From the NCBI GenBank assembly GCA_045577495.1, contig JAZNIK010000024.1:1-54558 (forward strand): DNA of 54,558 nt. Reading direction: 5' to 3'. The position numbers were made by a program, and so were the translations under genes. Shown here one piece after another: positions 1-6,896 of the stretch. This DNA is from UMGS1279 sp045577495 (lineage in GTDB: Bacteria > Bacillota > Clostridia > Oscillospirales > Acutalibacteraceae). The notes beneath the pieces were generated by a model that was not told where the DNA came from, made no database searches, and saw only the letters and a list, made by a program, of their open reading frames with translations. The number at the start of each line of letters is the position of its first letter. Position 1 is the first letter of the stretch.

Positions 1-176
1 ACCTCATTTACCTGTTTATAGAGTTGTTTATTTATGTGTAACAGCCGTTCAGTAACATCCTTATGTACGGTTGACTTGCTTATTTTAAAAACCTTTGCCG
101 TAGCGCGCACAGTAGCTTTTGACTGAACTATATATTCCCCCAGATGCACGGCTCTGTCTGTTACTAGTTCCCTCAT
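1..176 (-). CDS. spoIIID: Sporulation transcriptional regulator SpoIIID (partial, 3' end outside window)
   Basis: The first 58 codons are visible. They begin MRELVTDRAVHLGEYIVQSK and contain the SpoIIID helix-turn-helix, including the hallmark SKSTVHKDVTERL stretch. SpoIIID is a small DNA-binding protein of the mother cell that switches genes on and off after sigma-E becomes active. The ATG at 176 is preceded by an AGGAG ribosome site at 185-189. A sigma-E type promoter lies immediately upstream, which fits the known control of spoIIID in Bacillus and Clostridia. The gene runs off the left edge, so the C-terminus cannot be judged. Confidence 0.93.
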   Translation of the reverse strand, partial: MRELVTDRAVHLGEYIVQSKATVRATAKVFKISKSTVHKDVTERLLHINKQLYKQVNE

Positions 177-203
177 ACAATCAACTCCTAAAAAGGTTAT
201 TTA

Positions 204-232
204 ATTGTATGAAAAATATTTATTTTATATTC
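204..232 (-). promoter_or_regulatory. Sigma-E promoter of spoIIID
   Basis: On the minus strand the sequence reads GAATATA (226-232), a 14-nt spacer, then CATACAAT (204-211). This matches the sigma-E consensus KMATATW-N14-CATACAMT at every position. The predicted start lies about 20 nt before the spoIIID ATG. Confidence 0.85.
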
Positions 233-249
233 ATATTTAATTTGCTAAG

Positions 250-281
250 ATAAACAAAACAGCACGGCGATTTGCCGTGCT
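250..281 (-). terminator. Intrinsic terminator of aroF
   Basis: Just after the aroF stop, the minus strand folds into an 8-bp stem (AGCACGGC/GCCGTGCT, 5-nt loop). A T-rich tract (GTTTTGTTT) follows. Confidence 0.85.
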
Positions 282-289
282 ATAAAAAA

Positions 290-1303
290 TCAATTTAATG
301 TTTTACCCATATAAGTCGCGATGCCCTCAACCTTTTTCATAATTGCATCAAATTGTTCGGGCTTTAGTGCTTGATTGCCATCGCAAAGGGCGGCGGCAGG
401 GTTGTTATGTACCTCTATCATAAGGCCGTCGGCACCTGCGGCAATAGCGGCAAGGGAGAGCGGCTCAACAAGAGAGGGCAAACCTGCGGCGTGGCTCGGG
501 TCAACAACTACGGGCAGGTGAGAGAGCTGTTTCAAAAGCGGAATTGCCGAAACGTCAAGCGTGTTTCTTGTTTTTGTTTCAAAGGTCCTGATACCGCGCT
601 CACAGAGGATAACATTATTGTTACCACCTGCCATAATATATTCGGCGCTCATTAAAAGTTCCTCCATTGTATTGGCAAGTCCACGCTTTAAAAGGATTGG
701 TGTATTGCAGCGGCCAAGCTCTTTAAGCATCTCAAAGTTTTGCATATTTCGTGCGCCAACCTGAATTATATCAACGTCGTTAAAAAGGTCTAGATGATTA
801 AGGCTCATAAGTTCGGTAACAATCGGCATACCTGTTTGCTTTTTTGTTTCAAGCAAAAGTTTAAGACCTTCGGCATGCAAGCCTTGGAAAGCGTAGGGCG
901 AGGTGCGTGGTTTAAAGGCTCCGCCTCTAAGCATTCCGGCACCGCTTTTCTCCACGTCCTTAGCAACGGTTAAAATTTGCTCTTTTGTTTCTACCGAGCA
1001 GGGACCTGCAATAACCGAGAAAAATTTACCGCCTATTTTATGGCCGCCTGCCTCAACAACGGTGTCTTCGGGATGAAATTTACGGTTTGCGGCTTTGTAT
1101 GGCTCGGAAACTCGTTTAACCGTTTCAATTAACTCATTTGCTTGTAATGCGTCCTGGTCAATATGTGATGTATCACCAACAAGACCGATAAGGGTTGTGC
1201 TTTCACCATTACTTAAATGGCAAACAACGCCCTGCTTTTCAAGTTTTTTGATTAACTCATCAACTTGATTTTTACTACTACCCTGTTTAACAACTATAAC
1301 CAT
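290..1303 (-). CDS. aroF: 3-deoxy-7-phosphoheptulonate (DAHP) synthase, AroF type I-beta
   Basis: This cytosolic enzyme condenses phosphoenolpyruvate with erythrose 4-phosphate, the first step of the shikimate pathway. At 337 residues it has the Thermotoga-like layout: an N-terminal ferredoxin/ACT-like regulatory domain (about 1-70, MVIVVKQGSS onward), then the TIM barrel. Visible barrel motifs are VIAGPCSVET, the substrate loop GGAFKPRTSPYAFQG, and DPSHAAG near the C-terminus. The ATG at 1303 follows an AAAAGGAG ribosome site. The gene stands alone between its own promoter/attenuator and a terminator. The 190-nt leader encodes a tyrosine-rich peptide, so control by tyrosine supply is expected in addition to any allosteric control. 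The family call is firm; which aromatic amino acid inhibits the enzyme cannot be read from the sequence. Confidence 0.96.
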   Translation of the reverse strand: MVIVVKQGSSKNQVDELIKKLEKQGVVCHLSNGESTTLIGLVGDTSHIDQDALQANELIETVKRVSEPYKAANRKFHPEDTVVEAGGHKIGGKFFSVIAGPCSVETKEQILTVAKDVEKSGAGMLRGGAFKPRTSPYAFQGLHAEGLKLLLETKKQTGMPIVTELMSLNHLDLFNDVDIIQVGARNMQNFEMLKELGRCNTPILLKRGLANTMEELLMSAEYIMAGGNNNVILCERGIRTFETKTRNTLDVSAIPLLKQLSHLPVVVDPSHAAGLPSLVEPLSLAAIAAGADGLMIEVHNNPAAALCDGNQALKPEQFDAIMKKVEGIATYMGKTLN

Positions 1304-1320
1304 AATAAAAAACTCCTTTT

Positions 1321-1355
1321 AAAAATAAAAAGCGGTGCCCGAAAAGGACACCGCC
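1321..1355 (-). terminator. Attenuator terminator in aroF leader
   Basis: The minus-strand RNA forms a 10-bp stem. The 5' arm GGCGGUGUCC is encoded at 1346-1355, the 3' arm GGGCACCGCU at 1331-1340, and the loop has 5 nt. UUUUAUUUUU follows. The terminator sits between the leader peptide and the aroF ribosome site. The 5' arm can alternatively pair with GGACUUCGCC (1397-1406) inside the leader ORF with one mismatch in ten, making an antiterminator. Confidence 0.88.
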
Positions 1356-1374
1356 GAGGTTATACAGCCTTTAA

Positions 1375-1467
1375 TTATAAAGGTATATAAGCGCACGGCG
1401 AAGTCCCCTTGCTAAAATAATAGCAAAGGTAATAATATGCATAATAAAAAGTTTTTGATATTAGCAT
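1375..1467 (-). CDS. Tyrosine-rich leader peptide of aroF
   Basis: This 30-codon ORF lies in the aroF leader. It starts MLISKTFYYAYYYLCYYF and holds 8 Tyr and 2 Phe codons, mostly clustered at codons 7-18. A GAGG/AGGCGG ribosome site sits just before the ATG at 1467. It lies 28 nt downstream of the predicted transcription start region and ends before the terminator hairpin. The Tyr run is directly upstream of the segment able to form the antiterminator, as ribosome-mediated attenuation needs. The peptide itself probably has no function beyond being translated. Confidence 0.8.
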   Translation of the reverse strand: MLISKTFYYAYYYLCYYFSKGTSPCAYIPL

Positions 1468-1502
1468 TTGTTCCGCCTCACTTTCGCGCTTTTATGCGAT
1501 AA

Positions 1503-1531
1503 AGTATAGCACCTGATTTGTAATTTGTCAA
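1503..1531 (-). promoter_or_regulatory. Sigma-A promoter of aroF leader
   Basis: The minus strand has TTGACA (1526-1531), a 17-nt spacer and TATACT (1503-1508). The predicted start is near 1496, giving a leader of about 190 nt. Confidence 0.85.
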
Positions 1532-2095
1532 TAGTTAAATAAAAAATATTTTTCACAAAACAAATAATGGTTTGTTATTGCGGTTTGCACAACCAAAAAT
1601 ATTAAAAAACCACTATATTTAGGTCTTGATAAAAATCATTTCCAAATCGGTTTAAATTTTTGGGATTATATAGGAGAATTTTAGACTTTAAATGTGTTAA
1701 AAATGTGATAAAATAGAATTGCTAAAGTTGATTTTTTGAAAAGATGCCATTTTTGTTGGTGAAAATTGCTAAATATTCTAGTTATTTCTTTGCAACAACC
1801 GAATTTTGCATAAAAATTAGGCTTCGGGTTTAGCTATAATATCAAAACAATTCATTTTTGTGTCAACAAATGTGGTTAAAAAATCATCAAAAAGCAATTA
1901 AATATATAATTTTTTTAACGTTTCGGTCGAAAAAAGTCGGCTGAAGCGGGTTTTTCCGTATTGTAGTTTTGTTATTAGAGTGAAAAAACGCCTGTAAAAA
2001 GGCTTAGTCATGCTATAAAAAGAAAACTTCAGTAGGGTGGCGCGGTTATTGGTGTTCGACTGCGTGAAAAGTCCATTAAATCGGAGGTAAGGTCA
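1532..2095. other. Long non-coding gap upstream of the ABC locus
   Basis: No convincing gene lies in these 564 bases. They presumably carry the promoter and control sites of the transport operon. TATAAT boxes are present at 1835-1840 and 1905-1910, but neither has a good -35 box at 16-18 nt, so an activator-dependent promoter is possible. A small inverted repeat (GCCTGTAAAAAGGC) lies near 1991-2003. No riboswitch was recognised. Confidence 0.4.
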
Positions 2096-5017
2096 ATGAA
2101 AAGAAAGTTAAGCTTGGTTTTGGCGGCAATTATGCTTTTAACCGGTATGTATGTAACCGGCGCCTCAGCCGAAGAGCCCACTACCGAGGAAAATACCGTA
2201 TCCAAGGTAGTTAGCAAAGCTAATCTTCAGGCATATACAGAGTATCTGTCTAAGAATAGCGGATTTTCTGCCGCGGATGAGCAAATCGTTATCGATGCGG
2301 TTGATTATGCTGAAACAAAAGGAGCTACTGTTTCATCGGTTGATTCTTTTGAGGGCAAGAACGGTGTTTTAAAGTGGACCAACGAGGAAGGAACCGTTAC
2401 ATATAAGGTAAATGTTGCTAAAGCAGGTCTTTATACCGTAAAGTTCATATACTATAGTTTGCCAAAACGCAACAATCCTATTGCTATCGGTCTTAAGGTT
2501 GATGGCAAGTATTTGTTTGACGGTATGCAGGAATTTGAGCTTCCACGTGTGTTTGTTGATAACGGCGAGGTTCGTGTTGATGGCTTGGGTAACGAGCTTT
2601 CTCCCGAACAAAAAGAGAAGCATATGTTCCAAGAATATTATATGGTTGATATGACAGGTCTTGAAAGTAACCCATATACCATCGCACTTTCTGAAGGTAC
2701 TCATACCTTAGAGGTTGAGTCGGTTGCAGAGCCGGTTGCACTCGATGCTATTGTTCTTGATAAGCCTTTATCTTATGAAGATTACGCAACAGTTTCTCAA
2801 GGCTATGACACCTCCAAATATGCCACAATGGACGAAACCATCATCATTGAAGGTGAAGACGCAGAATATAAGAGCACCAACTCACTCGTTTCGCAGTATG
2901 ACCAAACCGACCCAAGTGTTTCATCAAAGAATGGCTCCAACCCATATCTTACACGAATCAACTACATAGGCGGTGGCAACTGGTCATCACCCGGTCAGCG
3001 CCTTACTTGGAAGTTCTCGGTTAAGGAAGACGGATATTATAAAATCGCTTTCCGTTATAAACAGAGCCTTGTTTTAAATGGTAATACATATCGTAAGCTT
3101 TATATCGATGGCAAGGTTCCTTTTGCAGAGGCTACCGAGGTTACTTTTGGTTATGGTCTTAATTGGGAGTTTAAAGAGTTCGCCGCAGATGATGGCACAC
3201 CTTATTTGGTTTACCTTAAAAAAGGCGACCACGAAATCGCTTTAGAGGTTAACTTAGGTAAACTTACAAACACAGTAAGAGAACTTAAAGATGTTGTTTA
3301 TGATGTTGGTGAGCTTTATCGTAAAATAGTTATGATTACAGGTGAAACCCCCGATAACAACCGTGACTATGATTTGTTTAACCAAATCCCCAACTTCTTA
3401 GAAGACCTTGAGGCTTATTCTACAGAACTAAAGCGCATTGCTACAGTTACTGAGGAGATTGCAGGTAAAACAGGTGGCACAAACGCAACTACCATTCGTG
3501 CCATGGCAGAAGTTATGGACAATATGGTAGAAAACAAGTTCACCGCTCATCAGTATAAGGGCAGATATTACTCTAACTATACCAGTGTTAGCGCACTTGT
3601 TTACTCAATGATGGAGATGGGTCTTAATCTTGACTACATTGAAATCGCTGCTCCCGATAAAGAGCTAGTAAACCCTGCAGCGAGTTGGTGGAAAAAGACT
3701 TCGTATAGTATGCAGCGTTTCCTTTCTTCCTTTAGCGCCGATTATAACAATATTTCGGGCGATTTAGAAACAGAAGAAACAATAACAATTTGGGCTAACT
3801 GGGGTCGTGACCAGATTCGAGTTTTAAATAACCTTATTCAGTCCTCCTTTACAAAAGAAACAGGAATCGGCGTAAACCTTAAAATGTCAAACGCATCTTA
3901 TGTTCACGCTATTCTCTCGGGTAGAGGACCTGACTGTTCATTGAATATGGCTCGTTCAGAGCCGGTTAACCTTGCGCTCCGTGGTGCTATGGTTGACCTT
4001 ACTCAGTTTGAGGATTTCGAGCAGGTTATGGAGCGCTTTATGACACGTGATGCCGCATTACCATTCTCGTTTGACCCCGATTCAACAGATGACGAGCCGG
4101 CAGGCGTTTACGCACTTCCTGATACTCTTAACTTCTATATGCTCTTCTACCGTACCGATATTTTTGAAGAGTATGGCATTGAGCCACCAAAAACATGGGA
4201 CGAATTTATTAAAATTTCTTCTATGCTAAATCGTAACAATTTACAGTCTAGTTTGCCTTATACTCAGATTACAAGCGCAACAATGATAAATGCGGGTGTT
4301 GGTTCGCTTAGCATTTTACCAACCCTTATAATGCAAAAGGGAGGAGAAATATATAACGAAACCCTTACCGCTACCGAATTAACAAGCGCAACCTCTATTA
4401 CAGCATTTGAGTTCTGGTGCGACTTCTTTAATGAGTATAAGTTCCCTGTAACTGCGGACTTCTTCAACCGTTTCCGCTTGGGAACAATGCCTATGGGTAT
4501 TCAAAACTACTCGATGTATATTAACTTAACAATGGCAGCACCTGAAATCACAGGTAAATGGGAGATGGTTCCAATCCCGGGCTTTGAGAATAAAGATGGA
4601 ACAATTAACAACTGCCAAGCAGGTGCGGGTACAGGCTGTGGTATTCTTCGTACCTCTAAAAATAAAGAGGGCGGTTGGGAGTTCCTTAAGTGGTGGACCA
4701 GCGCTGATACACAGCTTAATTACTCCGATAACTGCGAATCCATACTTGGTGTTTCGGGCCGTGTTGCTACTGCTAACCCTGAGGCTCTTTCACAAATGGC
4801 ATGGGATAAAGATAGCCTTAACAACCTTCTTGAACAGTGGAAGAATATAAAAGAAGTTCCTGAGGTTCCGGGTAGTTACTATACCGCACGTAGTATAGAC
4901 CAAGCATATTGGAATGTTGTTAATAACTCCAAAAATGCAAAAGATATGATGATTAAATGGGCAGAGATTTCTAATAAAGAAATCGAGCGCAAATGCAAAC
5001 AATATAATGTTAAGTAA
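2096..5017 (+). CDS. Large extracellular solute-binding protein with N-terminal carbohydrate-binding-like domains
   Basis: This is a 973-residue secreted protein. A Sec signal peptide (1-26, ending GASA) is followed by two jelly-roll-like modules (about 45-225 and 250-395), a helical linker (about 395-500), and a sugar ABC-type binding domain from about residue 560. The binding domain starts ETITIWANWGRDQ and contains FYMLFYRTDIFEEYGIEPP and PKTWDEF, typical of family 1 binding proteins. No lipobox cysteine is present, so membrane attachment, if any, is by an uncleaved signal or by partners. It is about twice the usual length of a CUT1 binding protein. It heads the operon, with a GGAGG ribosome site before the ATG and the first permease 14 nt downstream. 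The substrate is unknown, but the extra modules suggest a polymeric or oligomeric sugar. Confidence 0.85.
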   Translation: MKRKLSLVLAAIMLLTGMYVTGASAEEPTTEENTVSKVVSKANLQAYTEYLSKNSGFSAADEQIVIDAVDYAETKGATVSSVDSFEGKNGVLKWTNEEGTVTYKVNVAKAGLYTVKFIYYSLPKRNNPIAIGLKVDGKYLFDGMQEFELPRVFVDNGEVRVDGLGNELSPEQKEKHMFQEYYMVDMTGLESNPYTIALSEGTHTLEVESVAEPVALDAIVLDKPLSYEDYATVSQGYDTSKYATMDETIIIEGEDAEYKSTNSLVSQYDQTDPSVSSKNGSNPYLTRINYIGGGNWSSPGQRLTWKFSVKEDGYYKIAFRYKQSLVLNGNTYRKLYIDGKVPFAEATEVTFGYGLNWEFKEFAADDGTPYLVYLKKGDHEIALEVNLGKLTNTVRELKDVVYDVGELYRKIVMITGETPDNNRDYDLFNQIPNFLEDLEAYSTELKRIATVTEEIAGKTGGTNATTIRAMAEVMDNMVENKFTAHQYKGRYYSNYTSVSALVYSMMEMGLNLDYIEIAAPDKELVNPAASWWKKTSYSMQRFLSSFSADYNNISGDLETEETITIWANWGRDQIRVLNNLIQSSFTKETGIGVNLKMSNASYVHAILSGRGPDCSLNMARSEPVNLALRGAMVDLTQFEDFEQVMERFMTRDAALPFSFDPDSTDDEPAGVYALPDTLNFYMLFYRTDIFEEYGIEPPKTWDEFIKISSMLNRNNLQSSLPYTQITSATMINAGVGSLSILPTLIMQKGGEIYNETLTATELTSATSITAFEFWCDFFNEYKFPVTADFFNRFRLGTMPMGIQNYSMYINLTMAAPEITGKWEMVPIPGFENKDGTINNCQAGAGTGCGILRTSKNKEGGWEFLKWWTSADTQLNYSDNCESILGVSGRVATANPEALSQMAWDKDSLNNLLEQWKNIKEVPEVPGSYYTARSIDQAYWNVVNNSKNAKDMMIKWAEISNKEIERKCKQYNVK

Positions 5018-5031
5018 GGAGGGTGCAAAAT

Positions 5032-5955
5032 ATGAATAATTCAAACACTGCTGAACTCAGCAAATTAAGAAGAAGAGACCGCTTTAACGGCGACCTAGTG
5101 CATTATCTCATGCTTGCACCGTTCTTTGTTCTCTTTGTGGCTTTTACAGTTTTACCAGTTATTAGTTCTGTTGTTCTTAGCTTTTTCGATTTTGACGCAG
5201 TTTCTCTTCCTCGTTTTGCAGGACTAGATAATTATCTGCGCTTGTTTGTTCAAGATGATGTTTTCCCAAAAGCTCTAAGTAATACATTAGTTTTGGCAAT
5301 CATCACAGGCCCTATCGGATTTATGCTCGCTTTCTTCCTTGCTTGGATGGTAAACGAGTTTGGCCCAACAATCCGTACTTTGCTTTCATTTATGTTCTAC
5401 GCTCCGGCTCTTGCAGGAAACGTGTACTTTATTTGGCAGATTCTTTTTAGCGGTGACGCATATGGTTACATAAACAGTACACTTATGTCAATGGGTCTTA
5501 TAGTTGAGCCTGTTCAGTGGCTTAAAGACCCAAGCTATGCTCTACCTATTATATGTATAGTTCAGTTATGGATGAGTATGGGTGTTACCTTCCTTTCCAA
5601 TATCTCCGGTTTACAAAACGTAAACCCCGAGCTTTATGAGGCAGGTGCAATCGATGGTGTTAAAAACCGTTGGCATGAGCTTTGGTATATCACCGTCCCC
5701 TCAATGAAGAGCATTTTGATGTTCGGTGTTGTTATGCAGATTCAGTCAGCATTCTCTATTAGTGCTGTTCCGATTGCACTTTGTGGTTACCCAAGTGTTA
5801 ACTATTCAACCGATACATTGGTTTCTTTGATATCAGACGTTGGTGCTTCCCGTTATGAAATGGGCTATGCAGCTGCAATTTCGGTTGTTTTATTTGTAAT
5901 GATGTTTGCAACCAAGAGCTTACTTGGTAAGCTAGTTAATATGGCGGGGAGGTAG
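5032..5955 (+). CDS. Sugar ABC transporter permease, MalF/UgpA type (importer 1)
   Basis: This integral membrane permease of a carbohydrate importer has about 307 residues and six predicted membrane segments, the first near VHYLMLAPFFVLFVAFTVLP. The EAA loop (LYEAGAIDGVKNRWHELW, followed by ITVPSM) contacts the ATPase. The ATG at 5032 is preferred over a GTG at 5023 because the strong AAGGAGGG ribosome site at 5016-5023 overlaps the GTG but is ideally spaced for the ATG. It lies 14 nt after the binding protein and just before its MalG-type partner. No ATPase gene is present in the locus, so a shared MsmK-like ATPase encoded elsewhere is expected. Confidence 0.93.
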   Translation: MNNSNTAELSKLRRRDRFNGDLVHYLMLAPFFVLFVAFTVLPVISSVVLSFFDFDAVSLPRFAGLDNYLRLFVQDDVFPKALSNTLVLAIITGPIGFMLAFFLAWMVNEFGPTIRTLLSFMFYAPALAGNVYFIWQILFSGDAYGYINSTLMSMGLIVEPVQWLKDPSYALPIICIVQLWMSMGVTFLSNISGLQNVNPELYEAGAIDGVKNRWHELWYITVPSMKSILMFGVVMQIQSAFSISAVPIALCGYPSVNYSTDTLVSLISDVGASRYEMGYAAAISVVLFVMMFATKSLLGKLVNMAGR

Positions 5956-5960
5956 GAAGT

Positions 5961-6878
5961 ATGCAGGCAACAATGAGTAAAGCCGATGAAAGACGCCTTA
6001 GAAAATTAAAACTCAAGGCATCTCGTCGTGACCAATACAAGCGTTTTACAAGAACTAAAGCGGGCAACTTCTTTTACACCTTCTTTTTAGTGTTTTTTGG
6101 ATTATTTTCAGTTTTACCTATGTATTACTGTATTATAACCTCCTTTAAACCGTTAGATGAGTTGCTTGTTTTCCCACCGCGTTTTTATGTTGTTAGTCCC
6201 ACTACCGAAAGCTATATGACTTTACCAAGCCTTTTGGATAACTTGGCTGTTCCGCTTTCGAGATATGCTTTTAACAGTATTTTTATTAGTGTTGTAACAA
6301 CATTTTTGCATATCCTTGTTGGTGCGGCTGCCGCATATGTTTTGGCAAAAACCAACATCAAGGGTAAAAACATTATTTTTGCAGTTATTCAGATGTCACT
6401 TCTTTATAACGCATACACATTGGAAATCCCCCGTTATTTAATTTACTCATCACTGGGTATGATTGATACATATATGGTTTACATTCTTCCCGGCATCGCA
6501 TCTTCAATGGGTGTTTTCCTTATGAAACAGTTTATGGATACTAACGTTCCGGATGCGCTTATTGAGGCTGCGCGTATTGACGGCGCAGGTTCCTTTAGAA
6601 CCTTCTGGGCTATTGCAATGCCGAACGTTAAACCCGCTTGGCTAACACTTACACTATTCTCTTTCCGTGATATGTGGTCAATTATGCCTGGTGGTACAAT
6701 TTTCAGCGAAGAACTCAAAACCTTACCCTTTGCTGCATCAACAGTTGCACAAAGCGGTATCGCCCGTCAAGGCTGCGCCATGGCTATCACCGTTATAATG
6801 ATGATTCCGCCAATTTTGGTTTACCTTGTTTCACAACGTAGTGTAACCCAAACAATGAGTAGCTCGGGTATTAAATAA
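5961..6878 (+). CDS. Sugar ABC transporter permease, MalG type (importer 1)
   Basis: This is the second permease subunit of the first importer, 305 residues with six membrane segments after a basic, cytoplasmic N-terminus of about 40 residues. The EAA loop reads LIEAARIDGAGSFRTFW. The family works as a heterodimer with the MalF-type protein encoded 5 nt upstream. The GGGGAGG ribosome site overlaps the end of the previous gene, indicating tight co-translation. The next gene (NHL/Yip1) follows after 18 nt, so the operon continues. Confidence 0.93.
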   Translation: MQATMSKADERRLRKLKLKASRRDQYKRFTRTKAGNFFYTFFLVFFGLFSVLPMYYCIITSFKPLDELLVFPPRFYVVSPTTESYMTLPSLLDNLAVPLSRYAFNSIFISVVTTFLHILVGAAAAYVLAKTNIKGKNIIFAVIQMSLLYNAYTLEIPRYLIYSSLGMIDTYMVYILPGIASSMGVFLMKQFMDTNVPDALIEAARIDGAGSFRTFWAIAMPNVKPAWLTLTLFSFRDMWSIMPGGTIFSEELKTLPFAASTVAQSGIARQGCAMAITVIMMIPPILVYLVSQRSVTQTMSSSGIK

Positions 6879-6896
6879 GCATAGGAGGAAAGTAAT

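Noticed and set aside
2030..2060. A T-box-like string (AGGGTGGCGCGG) before the transport operon
   Set aside because: The core T-box sequence GGNACCGCG is broken, no specifier stem or terminator follows, and the downstream genes are sugar transporters, not amino-acid genes.
5023..5031. GTG start of the first MalF-type permease at 5023
   Set aside because: The GTG overlaps the AAGGAGGG ribosome site; the ATG at 5032 has ideal spacing.
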